Source: Haliea sp. (lineage in GTDB: Bacteria; Pseudomonadota; Gammaproteobacteria; Pseudomonadales; Halieaceae). Taken from it: 64,000 nt of DNA. The translations under genes were made by a program, and so were the position numbers. The stretch spans positions 111,122-175,121 of the forward strand of contig NZNC01000016.1 of the NCBI GenBank assembly GCA_002692965.1, written 5' to 3'. Below are positions 54,438-64,000 of this stretch, one piece after another. The notes beneath the pieces are model-generated. The model made no database searches. It was not told where the DNA came from and saw only the letters and a program-made list of their open reading frames with translations. Numbering within the stretch: position 1 is the first letter of the stretch; every line of letters begins with the position of its first letter.

Positions 54438-54965
54438 ATGAGCGCGAACACAGCCTCGCGAGCGAATGAGTTGCCCCGGGTGGGCGTCGTGATGGGTTCC
54501 ACCTCGGACTGGGAGACACTGTCCGGCTGCGCGGAAACTCTCGAAGCCCTGGAGATACCCCACAGCGTTGAGGTGGTTTCCGCACATCGCACTCCGGACA
54601 AACTGTTTGCCTATGCCGAAGAGGCCGAGGCGCGCGGGCTGGCGGTCATCATTGCCGGCGCGGGTGGCGCTGCTCACCTGCCGGGGATGCTGGCGGCGAA
54701 AACCTGGGTGCCGGTGCTGGGCGTGCCGGTGCAGTCCCGCGCCCTCTCCGGCATGGATTCGCTGCTGTCGATTGTCCAGATGCCCGCCGGCGTACCCGTG
54801 GGCACCCTGGCCATTGGTCGGGCTGGGGCGGTGAACGCCGCGTTGATGGCGGCTGCCATGCTGGCAGTGGAGGATCCCGCCCTGCGGGAGCGGCTCAAGC
54901 AATGGCGCGCGGCCCAGACCGAGCGGGTGCTGGCCAACGCCGACCCGCGGGAGGCGACGGCGTGA
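54438..54965 (+). CDS. purE: 5-(carboxyamino)imidazole ribonucleotide mutase
   Basis: 175 residues. [14 protein letters not shown] near the N terminus, [10 protein letters not shown] and [13 protein letters not shown] are class I PurE signatures. It moves the carboxy group of N5-CAIR to give CAIR in purine synthesis, with PurK supplying N5-CAIR. AAGGGAG precedes the ATG. The purE stop overlaps the purK GTG. Confidence 0.97.
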   Translation: MSANTASRANELPRVGVVMGSTSDWETLSGCAETLEALEIPHSVEVVSAHRTPDKLFAYAEEAEARGLAVIIAGAGGAAHLPGMLAAKTWVPVLGVPVQSRALSGMDSLLSIVQMPAGVPVGTLAIGRAGAVNAALMAAAMLAVEDPALRERLKQWRAAQTERVLANADPREATA

Positions 54966-56065
54966 ACATCGGTATCCTGGGCAACGGCCAGCTGGCGCGC
55001 ATGTTGGCCCTGGCGGGCCGTCCGCTGGGTGTCGGCTGTGTTTTCTATGCCGATGAAGTCAGTCCCTGCACCCGCAACCTGGGCGAGACCGTCTGCGGGC
55101 ATTTCGACGACGGCGAGTCCCTGGACACCCTGGCGAAGGGCACGCAGCGTGTCACCGTGGAGAAGGAGGATCTGCCGGTGGCCAGCCTGGAAGCCCTGCA
55201 GGCGCGTGAACTGCTGGCGCCAGGGCTACAGGCCGTGGCTGCTTCCCAGGACCGCCTGGACGAGAAGACCCTGTTGCGGCGTCTGGATATTGCCACGGCG
55301 TCCTTCTGGGTGGTCGACTCCCTGGAAGATCTGCGTGCTGCCATGGCGGAGGCCGGCAATGCAGCGATTCTGAAGACCCGCCGTTCGGGCTACGATGGCC
55401 GCGGGCAATGGCGCCTGGATGCGGGCTCGGACCTCGATGCGGTGTGGCGGGAACTGGCGGGGCGGCCGGCCCTGCTGGAGGGCATGGTGCCCTTTGATTG
55501 CGAGCTGTCGATTATCGGGGTGCGCGGCGACGACGGCGAGTGCCGTTTCTGGCCGCTGTCCGAGAACACCCACCGCGACGGCATCCTGCACATCTCCTTC
55601 AGCCGCCCGGGCCACCCGCTCCAGGGCCGTGCCGAGGACATCCTGCGCCGCCTGATGGAGGCCCTGGACTATGTCGGCGTGCTTGCCCTCGAACTGTTTC
55701 TGGTGGGCGACGAGTTGCTGGCCAACGAATTTGCCCCGCGGGTCCACAACAGCGGCCACTGGACCATCGAGGGGGCGGTGACCTCCCAGTTCGAGAACCA
55801 TGTGCGGGCGGTGGCAGGCTTGCCCCTGGGCGACACGGCGCCGCGCGGCTACAGTGCCATGATCAACCTGCTGGGGGAGATTCCCCCGGTGGAGGCCCTG
55901 CTGGCAGTGCCCGGTGTGCATCTGCACTGCTACGACAAGGCGCCCAAGCCCGGCCGCAAGCTGGGCCACGTGACCCTGTGCGCCGACGACCCGGCGGCCC
56001 TGCAGCAGCAGCTGCAGCCACTCTACGCGGTGCTGGGACTGGAAGAAGGCGGCGATCGGAGCTAG
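54962..56065 (+). CDS. purK: 5-(carboxyamino)imidazole ribonucleotide synthase
   Basis: 367 residues. ATP-grasp enzyme with [14 protein letters not shown] at the N terminus, [15 protein letters not shown], and [31 protein letters not shown] near the C terminus. It makes N5-CAIR from AIR, ATP and bicarbonate. GTG start overlapping purE by 4 bases (GTGA). Confidence 0.97.
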   Translation: MNIGILGNGQLARMLALAGRPLGVGCVFYADEVSPCTRNLGETVCGHFDDGESLDTLAKGTQRVTVEKEDLPVASLEALQARELLAPGLQAVAASQDRLDEKTLLRRLDIATASFWVVDSLEDLRAAMAEAGNAAILKTRRSGYDGRGQWRLDAGSDLDAVWRELAGRPALLEGMVPFDCELSIIGVRGDDGECRFWPLSENTHRDGILHISFSRPGHPLQGRAEDILRRLMEALDYVGVLALELFLVGDELLANEFAPRVHNSGHWTIEGAVTSQFENHVRAVAGLPLGDTAPRGYSAMINLLGEIPPVEALLAVPGVHLHCYDKAPKPGRKLGHVTLCADDPAALQQQLQPLYAVLGLEEGGDRS

Positions 56066-56069
56066 TTCA

Positions 56070-56387
56070 ATGCGCACCGAAGTCGCGGAACTGCTGATCG
56101 ACATCGAGGCGGAGCTGCGTCAGCTCGCCCTCTGGGAGCGGGTGCCGCCGCCGGCCAGTGCCCTGGCCTCCAGCGAACCTTTCTGCATCGATACCCTGAG
56201 CCTGCCCCAGTGGCTGCAGTTCGTGTTCCTGCCCACGCTCTATCGTTTGCTGGAGGAGGAGACAGCGCTGCCCGAGCGCTGTGCAATAACGCCCATGGCG
56301 GAGGAATACTTCCGCGGCTCGCAGCTCGCGACAAGCAACCTGCTGGCTGCCCTGCAGCGCATGGACGACCTGCTGACCGCGGAGTAA
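56070..56387 (+). CDS. yqcC: YqcC-family protein
   Basis: 105 residues. The motif [28 protein letters not shown] is diagnostic of YqcC (DUF446), usually found with the tRNA pseudouridine synthase TruC. Here it follows purK by 4 bases and no truC is in the window. It is helical with no recognised catalytic residues. Confidence 0.88.
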   Translation: MRTEVAELLIDIEAELRQLALWERVPPPASALASSEPFCIDTLSLPQWLQFVFLPTLYRLLEEETALPERCAITPMAEEYFRGSQLATSNLLAALQRMDDLLTAE

Positions 56388-56388
56388 G

Positions 56389-56416
56389 CGGCCCCTGCCC
56401 GGGCGGGCAAGGGCCG
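56389..56416. terminator. stem-loop between yqcC and fadA
   Basis: CGGCCC-C-TGCCC / GGGCA-A-GGGCCG makes an 11-bp stem with one mismatch and a 4-base loop between the convergent purEK-yqcC and fadBA units. Only a short TT follows, so termination strength is uncertain. Confidence 0.45.
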
Positions 56417-56436
56417 TTGAAGTACAGGCTCGCGGG

Positions 56437-57639
<1,203 letters not shown>

Positions 57640-59787
57640 TCAGTAGTAGGTCTTGCCGCTGGAGAGCATCTCGCGCATGCCCTCGGTCAGCTCGTAGCTC
57701 TTGCCCAGCTCCGCGAACTTGTCGGAGGCCTCGGCGAGCTTGTCCATGCCGATGCTGTCGATCCAGCGGAAGATACCGCCGCGGAAGGGGGGGAAGCCGA
57801 GCCCGTAGAGCAGGGCCAGGTCCGCCTCGGCGGGGGTGCCGACGATCTCGTCCTCCAGGCAGCGGGCCATCTCGGTAGCCATGGGGAGCATCATGCGGAA
57901 GACGATGTCTTCCTCGCTGAACTCCACGCGCTCGCCGACCACCGGGGCGATCAGCTCGTAGGTCTCGTCCACCGGGGTTTTCTTCGGCTTGCCGCGCTTG
58001 TCGGGGCTGTAGTCGTAGAAGCCCTTGCCGTTTTTCTGGCCGTAGCGCTCGTTCTCGAACATCACTTCGGTGGCGGTCTTGAAGTCCAGCTTCATGCGGT
58101 CAGGGAAGCCTTCGGCCATCCCCTCGGCGGCGTGCACGGCGGTGTCGATACCCACCACGTCGAGCAGGTAGGCGGGACCCATGGGCCAGCCCCAGCGCTC
58201 CATCGCCTTGTCCACCGCCTGGAAGTCGGCGCCGTCACGCAGCAGTTTGGAGAAGCCGTCGAAGTAGGGGAACAGGGTGCGGTTGACCAGGAAGCCCGGG
58301 CAGTCCTTCACCACCACGGCCTTCTTGCCCATCTTGTTGGCGTAGGCGACGGTGCGGGCGACCGCGGTATCCGAGGTTTTCTCGCCGCGGATGACCTCGA
58401 CCAGGGGCATGGCGTGCACCGGGTTGAAGAAGTGCATGCCGCAGAAGTTTTCAGGCCGCTTCAGGGCCTCCGCCAGGCGCGTGATGGAAATGGTCGAGGT
58501 GTTGGAGGCGAGGATGGTGTCCTCGGTGACCTTGCCCTCGGTCTCCGCCAGCACCGAGCGCTTGACCTTCTCGTTCTCGATCACCGCTTCCACCACCACA
58601 TCGGCTTCCTCGAAACCGGTGTAGTCCAGGGTGGGGGTGATGCTGGCGAGCACTTCGGCCATTTTGCCCGGGTTCATCTGGCCGCGGTCGACGCGCTTGG
58701 CCAGCAGTTTGCCGGCCTCCGCCATGCCCAGGTCCAGGCCCTCCTGGGCAATATCCTTCATCAGCACCGGCGTCCCCTTGTAGGCGGACTGGTAGGCGAT
58801 GCCACCCCCCATGATGCCCGCGCCCAGCACGGCGCCGCGACGGATCTTGCGGTCCGCCTGCTTCTCCCAGCCCTTGGCCTTCTTGCCCAGCAGCTGGTCG
58901 GAAAGGAACACGCCGACCAGGGCTGCCGCCTGGGGGCTGACCGCGAGGTCGGCAAAGCCCTCCGCTTCGATTTTCAGGGCGTCTTCCAGGCCCATGTTGC
59001 GGGCCTGTTCCATGACCTCGACCACCTTGACCGGGGCGGGGTAATTGCGGCCCGCCTGCTGCTGGACCATGGCCTTGGTGGTGAAGAAGGCCATGGTGGC
59101 CTCGGTGTCGTTCAGGGGCAGGGCACTGCTCTTGGCCTGGCGGCGGGCCTGGTAGTCCAGCTTGCCGTCAATGGCCTGCTGCAGGGTGGTCAGGGTGACC
59201 TCGCGCAGCTGCTCGGGGGCGGCGACAGCGTCGACCGCGCCCGCTTTCAGGGCAGCATCGGGGCGCTGCTCGGCGGCGGTGGCGATCCAGGTCACGGCCG
59301 TGTCCACGCCGACGATGCGCGGCAGGCGCACCGTGCCCCCCCAGCCGGGGAGGATGCCCAGCTTGGTTTCCGGCAGGCCCACTTTGGCGGCACTGCTCAT
59401 GACGCGGAAATCACAGGCCAGGCAGACCTCGAAGCCGCCGCCCAGGGCGTAGCCGTTGATGGCCACGGCGCTGGGGTAGGGCAGGGCCTGCAGGCGGTTG
59501 AAGTTGATGTTGTTGGGGCCGGTAAATTCGCTGATCTTGTCTTTCCCAGCGGCAAACAGGCCAGTAAATTCGGTGATGTCGGCCCCGACGATGAAGACCG
59601 GTTTACCGCTGGTGACCAGCAGGCCCTTGAGGCCGGATTCGGCTTCCAGGGCATCCAGGGCCTCGCTGAGGCACTGCACCGTGGCAGCGTTGAACTTGTT
59701 GACGGATTCTCCCTGGAGGTCGAAGTGCAGCTCGGCGATGTCCCCGTCGAGGCGGGTCACGGTGAGCGCGTCGCTCTGGTAGATCAT
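57640..59787 (-). CDS. fadB: fatty acid oxidation complex subunit alpha
   Basis: 715 residues. N-terminal enoyl-CoA hydratase domain (GALGGGFEVCLACDFRV and PETKLGILPGWGGTVRL), then an NAD-binding domain (GAGIMGGGIA near residue 320), ASNTSTISIT, and HFFNPVHAMPLVEVI of the 3-hydroxyacyl-CoA dehydrogenase. It works with FadA in beta-oxidation. The 27-base gap to fadA indicates an operon. Confidence 0.98.
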   Translation of the reverse strand: MIYQSDALTVTRLDGDIAELHFDLQGESVNKFNAATVQCLSEALDALEAESGLKGLLVTSGKPVFIVGADITEFTGLFAAGKDKISEFTGPNNINFNRLQALPYPSAVAINGYALGGGFEVCLACDFRVMSSAAKVGLPETKLGILPGWGGTVRLPRIVGVDTAVTWIATAAEQRPDAALKAGAVDAVAAPEQLREVTLTTLQQAIDGKLDYQARRQAKSSALPLNDTEATMAFFTTKAMVQQQAGRNYPAPVKVVEVMEQARNMGLEDALKIEAEGFADLAVSPQAAALVGVFLSDQLLGKKAKGWEKQADRKIRRGAVLGAGIMGGGIAYQSAYKGTPVLMKDIAQEGLDLGMAEAGKLLAKRVDRGQMNPGKMAEVLASITPTLDYTGFEEADVVVEAVIENEKVKRSVLAETEGKVTEDTILASNTSTISITRLAEALKRPENFCGMHFFNPVHAMPLVEVIRGEKTSDTAVARTVAYANKMGKKAVVVKDCPGFLVNRTLFPYFDGFSKLLRDGADFQAVDKAMERWGWPMGPAYLLDVVGIDTAVHAAEGMAEGFPDRMKLDFKTATEVMFENERYGQKNGKGFYDYSPDKRGKPKKTPVDETYELIAPVVGERVEFSEEDIVFRMMLPMATEMARCLEDEIVGTPAEADLALLYGLGFPPFRGGIFRWIDSIGMDKLAEASDKFAELGKSYELTEGMREMLSSGKTYY

Positions 59788-59849
59788 GTCGCGTTCCTGT
59801 GTGGGTTGTTGGAAATGTCGGCGCGCGAGGCAGCGACGTAAGGGTAAAG

Positions 59850-59885
59850 GGGGGCTATTGTAGCCCCCTGGTCCAGCAAGGTGAA
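59850..59885 (-). promoter_or_regulatory. fadBA promoter with overlapping operator-like palindrome
   Basis: On the reverse strand TTCACC (-35) and TACAAT (-10) are 17 bases apart. The -10 sits in the centre of a perfect 8-bp inverted repeat, GGGGGCTA-TTG-TAGCCCCC on the forward strand, so a repressor binding it would block transcription. It does not resemble the FadR or PsrA consensus known to me. Confidence 0.55.
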
Positions 59886-59941
59886 CCGGGGGCGCAGCGG
59901 GTGCGCGGATGGTGGGTATTCACTGCACTGATGCGGCGGGA

Positions 59942-60877
59942 TCAGCGCAGCTGCTCCACCAGCTGCGCCACCACCTTGGCGAGAGCAGGGCCCTGTTCCT
60001 CCTGCAGGAAGTGTCCGGCTCCGGCAATCACCGGGTGTGACCGCCCACGGGCTCCGGGTATCCGTTGCCGGAACACCTCGGCCCAGGCCGCGGTGGAGGG
60101 GTCGCTGTCACTGAAGGCGGTAACAAAGGGCTTTTCCCAGGCCTCCAGCAGGCGCCAGGTGGCGCGGTTTTCCGCGGTGCCGGGCATGTCCGCCCGAATC
60201 GGGATCAGTGAGGGGAACTCCAGCGGACCGGCCTTGTAGCGCGGCTCCGGAAAGGGGGCGTCGTAGGCGGCGCGCACGGCATCCGGCAGCGGGCTGACGC
60301 AGACCGCCGCCACGGTGTCCCCCACCGGCAGGTCCTCCGCCGTTGCGGTCGCAGCGACCCACTGGGTGACGATATCCCCGGGCCAGTCGGGTATCCCCTT
60401 CGGGGGCGCTTCGCAGGTGGGCAGCAGGGTGTTGGCCGCCACTACTGCGGCGAAGCGCGCCGGGTCGCGGGCCAGCACCGACAGACCGATGGGGCCGCCC
60501 CAGTCCTGGCAGACCAGGGTTATCTCCCGCAGGTCCAGGCCGGTGACGAGGTCGACGATCCAGCCTACGTGGGCGGCATAACTGTAGTCCCGGCGGCGGG
60601 CCAGCTTGTCGGAGCGGCCGAAGCCGATCAGGTCCGGGGCGATGCAGCGCAGGCCCTGCCGGCTCAAGGCGTGGATCATGTGCCGGTAGAGGAAGCACCA
60701 GGTGGGCTCGCCGTGCAGCATCAACACCACCGGGCCATCGGCGGGGCCGACATCCAGATAGTGCAGGCGCAGCGGCCCGTGCTCGGGGTGCTGAACGGTG
60801 ATGTAGCTGGGCGCCCAGGGGAAGTCGGGCAGCTTGTCGAAGCAGGTTTCGGGGGTGCGGAGTACTGATGGGTTCAT
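59942..60877 (-). CDS. haloalkane dehalogenase-like alpha/beta hydrolase
   Basis: 311 residues. Nucleophile Asp125 in VCQDWGG followed by halide-type Trp126, oxyanion motif HGEPTW (55-60), a catalytic acid candidate in FSDSD (Asp257 or Asp259) and His289 in AGAGHFLQEEQ. The acid position fits subfamily I (DhlA/DhmA). It would hydrolyse a carbon-halogen bond to an alcohol and halide; substrates unknown, and epoxide hydrolase or other activities are alternatives. No signal peptide. Start ATG 103 bases from the toxin-antitoxin genes. Confidence 0.85.
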   Translation of the reverse strand: MNPSVLRTPETCFDKLPDFPWAPSYITVQHPEHGPLRLHYLDVGPADGPVVLMLHGEPTWCFLYRHMIHALSRQGLRCIAPDLIGFGRSDKLARRRDYSYAAHVGWIVDLVTGLDLREITLVCQDWGGPIGLSVLARDPARFAAVVAANTLLPTCEAPPKGIPDWPGDIVTQWVAATATAEDLPVGDTVAAVCVSPLPDAVRAAYDAPFPEPRYKAGPLEFPSLIPIRADMPGTAENRATWRLLEAWEKPFVTAFSDSDPSTAAWAEVFRQRIPGARGRSHPVIAGAGHFLQEEQGPALAKVVAQLVEQLR

Positions 60878-60941
60878 GGGGGGGGCTTCTTATATTTGGT
60901 CAGGTCTGGCAGGCAGGGTTGAAAGGTATCATCAGTGGAAC

Positions 60942-60959
60942 CATAATGAAACCATTATG
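60942..60959 (+). promoter_or_regulatory. operator upstream of the toxin-antitoxin genes
   Basis: CATAATG-AAAC-CATTATG is a perfect 7-bp inverted repeat, 21 bases before the antitoxin start and AT-rich against its surroundings. Antitoxins of this type usually bind such a site, often with the toxin, to autoregulate the operon. Confidence 0.65.
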
Positions 60960-60979
60960 CAGTCGCTGGAGGGCTGAGC

Positions 60980-61222
60980 ATGGCTACCGTAACTTTCAAG
61001 AACATTCCGGACGATCTGTACGAAAAGCTGAAGCAAGCAGCCAGTGCGCACCACAGAAGCGTCAATAGTGAGTTGATACACTGCCTGGAAAAGACCTTCA
61101 AGCCCAGCCCGGTATCCGCCAGCGCGTTGGCTGAAAAGGCCCGGGAACTGCGCGGTCGAGTGGCAGCAACCAGACTTGAGGTGGATGAGATCAACGCCGC
61201 GATAGAACAGGGAAGAGCGTGA
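60980..61222 (+). CDS. antitoxin, ribbon-helix-helix (FitA/VapB type)
   Basis: 80 residues. The N terminus MATVTFKNIPDDLYEKLKQ, then HHRSVNSELIHCLEKTF, is a ribbon-helix-helix DNA-binding domain as in Arc and FitA. The C-terminal part (residues ~45-80) is helical and would wrap the toxin. GGAGGG precedes the ATG. It overlaps the PIN gene as GTGA. Confidence 0.9.
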   Translation: MATVTFKNIPDDLYEKLKQAASAHHRSVNSELIHCLEKTFKPSPVSASALAEKARELRGRVAATRLEVDEINAAIEQGRA

Positions 61223-61635
61223 TTGTCGCTGACACCAACACTATCGCCTACTTGTATCTGCCAACTGAGCAGACCGAGGATGTTGTTGCGCTGCTGCTCA
61301 AGGAGCCGCATTGGATCGCGCCGCTTTTGTGGCGCAGTGAGTTCCGAAACGTGCTGGCCCTGTATGTCAGGAAAAACATCATTGGCCTGGACACCGCAAT
61401 GGCGATGCAGTCGCAAGCCGAAAGCCAGTTCGAAGACAAGGAATATACTGTCAACTCCAATGATGTGCTTGCGCTGGCCGAGAGATCCGGTTGCTCTGCC
61501 TACGACTGTGAGTTCGTGTCTCTTGCTGATTCCCTGGGCCTGAAGCTGGTAACGGGTGACAGGAAGTTGCTCAGGGAGTTTCCCGATATCGCGGTAACGG
61601 CCAGGGACCATCTGGCTTCAGGGAGCCACCAATAA
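61219..61635 (+). CDS. PIN-domain ribonuclease toxin (VapC type)
   Basis: 138 residues. Acidic PIN residues are visible: Asp5 in VADTN, a Glu in SEFRNVL, Asp in AYDCEFVSLAD and Asp in TGDRK. Members cut RNA, often tRNA or rRNA, and are neutralised by the adjacent antitoxin. GTG start coupled to the antitoxin. The 3' end overlaps the convergent lipoprotein gene by 18 bases. Confidence 0.9.
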   Translation: MIVADTNTIAYLYLPTEQTEDVVALLLKEPHWIAPLLWRSEFRNVLALYVRKNIIGLDTAMAMQSQAESQFEDKEYTVNSNDVLALAERSGCSAYDCEFVSLADSLGLKLVTGDRKLLREFPDIAVTARDHLASGSHQ

Positions 61636-62598
61636 CCCGCAGTGCGAGGCATCCTGTGTACCGGCCTGCCTGATTTCCGCAGCGGTCTGGCGGATGACTG
61701 ACAACAGTGGTTCGGGCGGTTGCGCGGCGAGGGCGGGTTCAATCACAGCGCTGGCGGCACCCGGACAGCCCTCCCGCAGCAGCAGGTCGGCGAAGTTGTT
61801 GCGCGCACTGAGGTGGTCGGGCTCCCTTTGCAGTAGCAACCGGTAGCGCGCCGCGGCCTCGGCATGCTGCCCGCTGGCCTGTAGTGCATTGGCGCTGCCG
61901 AACAGGGGTGCACTGGCATCCGGCCAGCGTTCGAGCGCGGTTTCCCAGGCCTTCACGGCAATCCCCGTCGGGAGTGAGGCTTCCTGCCTGGCCAGGACCC
62001 GGGAGAGCGCCTCCGGGTCGGTCCAGGAGGCGGGCAGCTGCCCCGGCGGCATTGCGACCATGGCCCATAGCTCTCCGCGGTTCCAGCTGGCCAGGAAGCG
62101 CCCCCAGGGCTCTTCGCGGCGCCTCTCCCGTCCCGAACGCAGGATTACCCGCCGGGTGTCGGGTTCAAAGCCAACCACCACGGCGTAATGCCACACGGGC
62201 AGGGCGGCAACGCCGAGATTCTGCAGCACCAACACCGGGTTGCCGGCGGCAAGCTCGGCGAACAGGGCCTCGCTGCCACCCTCCAGCTGCCAGGGAATGC
62301 GCTTTGCGCGACGGGACGCCGCAAGCAGTTCCGGCTGCAGGCTGCCCTCCCGGCCGGGCAGGTACACCTGGGGCACCAGTGCGTCGGCATCGGTGTCGAC
62401 ACCTGTGTGCACCAGGACCGTGGCCAGCGCGGCGGGGCCACACTGGTAGTCGGCCTGGGGGAAGAAGGGAACGCTGTCCAGCTCGACAGCGCGCGCGTTC
62501 CCGGGTGGCTGAGGAAGCACCGCGCAGCCCTGGAGCCACGCGGTGAGCAACAGCAGTAGCGGTAACCTAAAGCTTGTTGAAGATGTTGGTGACGCCAA
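61618..62598 (-). CDS. PA2778-like lipoprotein: C39-type peptidase domain with TPR
   Basis: 326 residues. A lipoprotein signal (LLLLLTAWLQGC) is followed by a papain-like C39-family domain: catalytic Cys in YQCGPAALATVL and His in VWHYAVVVGF. The C terminus has TPR-like repeats (AAARYRLLLQREPDHLSARNNFADLLL). This matches the PA2778 family of Pseudomonas. TTG start, inside the upstream gene, because no better start gives the signal peptide. Probably periplasmic; substrate unknown. Confidence 0.82.
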   Translation of the reverse strand: MASPTSSTSFRLPLLLLLTAWLQGCAVLPQPPGNARAVELDSVPFFPQADYQCGPAALATVLVHTGVDTDADALVPQVYLPGREGSLQPELLAASRRAKRIPWQLEGGSEALFAELAAGNPVLVLQNLGVAALPVWHYAVVVGFEPDTRRVILRSGRERRREEPWGRFLASWNRGELWAMVAMPPGQLPASWTDPEALSRVLARQEASLPTGIAVKAWETALERWPDASAPLFGSANALQASGQHAEAAARYRLLLQREPDHLSARNNFADLLLREGCPGAASAVIEPALAAQPPEPLLSVIRQTAAEIRQAGTQDASHCGLLVAP

Positions 62599-62938
62599 CG
62601 ATTTCCAGTACCAGCAGAACCACGAAGATTACCCCGAGCACGCCCAGGATGCCGCCCGCGGGCATTTGATCCATGCGTTCGGCGAGCATTTGCTGTTCCT
62701 CGATGGTGAGGGCGTCGATGCGTGCCTGGGCATCAGCCGGGTCGACACCCAGTGCCACCAGCTTGGCCTGCACCGCGTCGGAGGCCATTGCCTGCTGCAG
62801 CTGGTCGCTTGCCTCGTGGGTCGCGGCGGTGCCGAAGTGCTCGGCGGAACTGATCACCGCGGCCTGGGCGGTGCCGACGGTGCCGGCCACCACGAGGGCC
62901 AGGGCCTGCAGCAGAATGAACAGACGTTTTTTCAGCAT
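62567..62938 (-). CDS. PA2779-like small membrane protein
   Basis: 123 residues. Signal sequence (LFILLQALALVVAGTVGTAQA), a helical middle (VQAKLVALGVDPADAQARIDALTIEEQQMLAERMDQMPAGG) and a C-terminal membrane helix (GVLGVIFVVLLVLEIVGV). This is the PA2779 family that sits next to PA2778-type genes. The two overlap by 32 bases, so co-expression is expected. GAGAGGTG precedes the ATG, preferred over a frame 22 codons longer. Confidence 0.85.
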   Translation of the reverse strand: MLKKRLFILLQALALVVAGTVGTAQAAVISSAEHFGTAATHEASDQLQQAMASDAVQAKLVALGVDPADAQARIDALTIEEQQMLAERMDQMPAGGILGVLGVIFVVLLVLEIVGVTNIFNKL

Positions 62939-63026
62939 GTTGTCACCTCTCCCTGGATTGCATTGCTTCAAGTATAGGCTCGGGGCCAGCAGGTATGAAG
63001 CCAAAACACGTGATTTCGCCGGCTTC

Positions 63027-64000
63027 TCAATCCCAGTTCAACGCCCCACCGGTCTGGTACTCGATCACCCGTGTCTCGAAGAAGTTCTTCTCCTTGCGCA
63101 GGTCCATGATTTCACTCATCCAGGGGAAGGGATTCTGGGCACCGGGGAACTGCTCGGGCAGGCCCAGCTGGACCAGGCGGCGGTTGGCGATGAAGTGCAG
63201 GTATTCCTCCATCATGCCGGCATTCATGCCCAGTACACCCCGGGGCATGGTATCCCGGGCGTATTCGATCTCCAGCTGGGTGCCCTCCAGGATCATCTGG
63301 ATTACCTCCTGCTGGAAGGTCTCGGTCCACAGGTGCGGGTTCTCCAGCTTGATCTGGTTGATCATGTCGATGCCGAAGTTCAGGTGCATCGACTCGTCGC
63401 GCAGGATGTACTGGAACTGCTCCGCCACCCCGGTCATCTTGTTGCGACGGCCCATGGAGAGGATCTGGGTGAAACCGCAGTAGAAGAAGATGCCCTCGGT
63501 CACCGCGTAGAAACCGATCAGGTTGCGCAGCAGGGTCTGGTCGGTTTCCGGGGTGCCGGTATGGAAGGTCGGATCCGAGAGGTGGTGGGTGTGACTGAGA
63601 CTCCAGGCGGCCTTGCGCGCCACCGAGGGCACTTCCCGGTACATGTTGAACACTGCGCCTTCATCCATGCCCAGTGACTCGATGCAGTACTGGTAGGCGT
63701 GGGTGTGGATGGCCTCCTCAAAGGCCTGGCGCAAGAGGTACTGGCGGCACTCCGGGTTGGTGATCAGGCGATAGATCGCCAGCACCAGGTTGTTGGCCAC
63801 CAGGGAGTCGGCAGTGGAGAAGTAGCCCAGGCTGCGCATGACGATGCGCCGCTCGTCCTCACTCAGCCCGTCGGGGCTCTTCCAGGTGGCGACGTCGGCG
63901 GTCATGTTGATTTCCTGGGGCATCCAGTGGTTGGCGCAGCCGTCCAGGTATTTTTGCCAGGCCCAGTCGTACTTGAAGGGCACCAGCTGGTTGAGGTCGG
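63027..64000 (-). CDS. nrdB: ribonucleoside-diphosphate reductase subunit beta (5' end outside window)
   Basis: At least 324 residues read from the window edge inward. The diiron and tyrosyl site is [12 protein letters not shown], with E-x2-H-x3-Y where Tyr carries the radical in class Ia enzymes; further ligands are in EGIFFYCGF and [10 protein letters not shown]. It ends near [16 protein letters not shown], the usual R2 tail, which binds the large subunit. The start codon is beyond the edge; an internal GTG codon is not the real start. nrdA is not in the window. Confidence 0.96.
   Translation of the reverse strand, partial: DLNQLVPFKYDWAWQKYLDGCANHWMPQEINMTADVATWKSPDGLSEDERRIVMRSLGYFSTADSLVANNLVLAIYRLITNPECRQYLLRQAFEEAIHTHAYQYCIESLGMDEGAVFNMYREVPSVARKAAWSLSHTHHLSDPTFHTGTPETDQTLLRNLIGFYAVTEGIFFYCGFTQILSMGRRNKMTGVAEQFQYILRDESMHLNFGIDMINQIKLENPHLWTETFQQEVIQMILEGTQLEIEYARDTMPRGVLGMNAGMMEEYLHFIANRRLVQLGLPEQFPGAQNPFPWMSEIMDLRKEKNFFETRVIEYQTGGALNWD

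Overview
The window is a GC-rich, gene-dense bacterial chromosome segment with no rRNA, tRNA, insertion sequence, phage or CRISPR signal. Gene content and order point to an aerobic Gammaproteobacterium, probably a marine or oligotrophic member of the Cellvibrionales/Halieaceae type, more distantly Pseudomonas-like. The signs are hemCDXY with HemX and HemY, trxA next to rho, purEK-yqcC, a Pseudomonas-type fadBA, a PA2778/PA2779-like pair, DsbB, PilU and a DUF3612-type regulator. The taxonomic call is inference; no database search was possible.

Layout. 1-6.2 kb: start of argH (cut by the window edge), the tightly overlapping haem operon hemC-hemD-hemX-hemY, then ubiD on the other strand. 6.3-10.5 kb: rho and trxA (same strand), a GIY-YIG protein and an ABC-F ATPase. 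10.6-13.4 kb: an unusual divergent pair, a 203-residue protein resembling only an internal domain of malate synthase G facing a DUF3612/short-chain-acyl-type regulator, followed by a TIGR02444-like gene. 13.4-19.6 kb: FKBP lipoprotein, dsbB, gshA, a POTRA/BamA-like outer-membrane protein and pilU. 19.6-23.3 kb: a zinc-ribbon membrane protein, then a moaA-MoxR-CoxE-like cluster.

23.3-32.9 kb is the main accessory stretch. A Fur-box-controlled TonB receptor plus PepSY membrane protein is followed by a candidate uptake and hydrolysis locus: a phosphotriesterase-family hydrolase divergent from a second TonB receptor, a six-bladed-propeller esterase/lactonase-like protein and a DASS-family anion transporter. 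32.9-42.3 kb: peroxiredoxin, methyltransferase, SDR, a two-gene RND efflux pair ending in a bidirectional terminator, pckA and hslO. 42.4-50.9 kb: a luciferase-like oxidoreductase, EamA transporter, PHA-granule-type small protein, patatin-like hydrolase, an AraC regulator divergent from a diiron ferritin-like protein, rpsT with a near-consensus promoter, a TetR-phosphatase operon and two small proteins. 51.0-64 kb: acyltransferase-dinG, purE-purK-yqcC, fadBA, a haloalkane-dehalogenase-like hydrolase, a toxin-antitoxin pair with its operator, the PA2778/PA2779-like pair and the 3' part of nrdB.

Most genes are housekeeping. The most unusual items are the stand-alone malate-synthase-G-domain protein with its regulator and paired operator, and the TonB/hydrolase/transporter locus. 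No large unknown defence or mobile system was seen.
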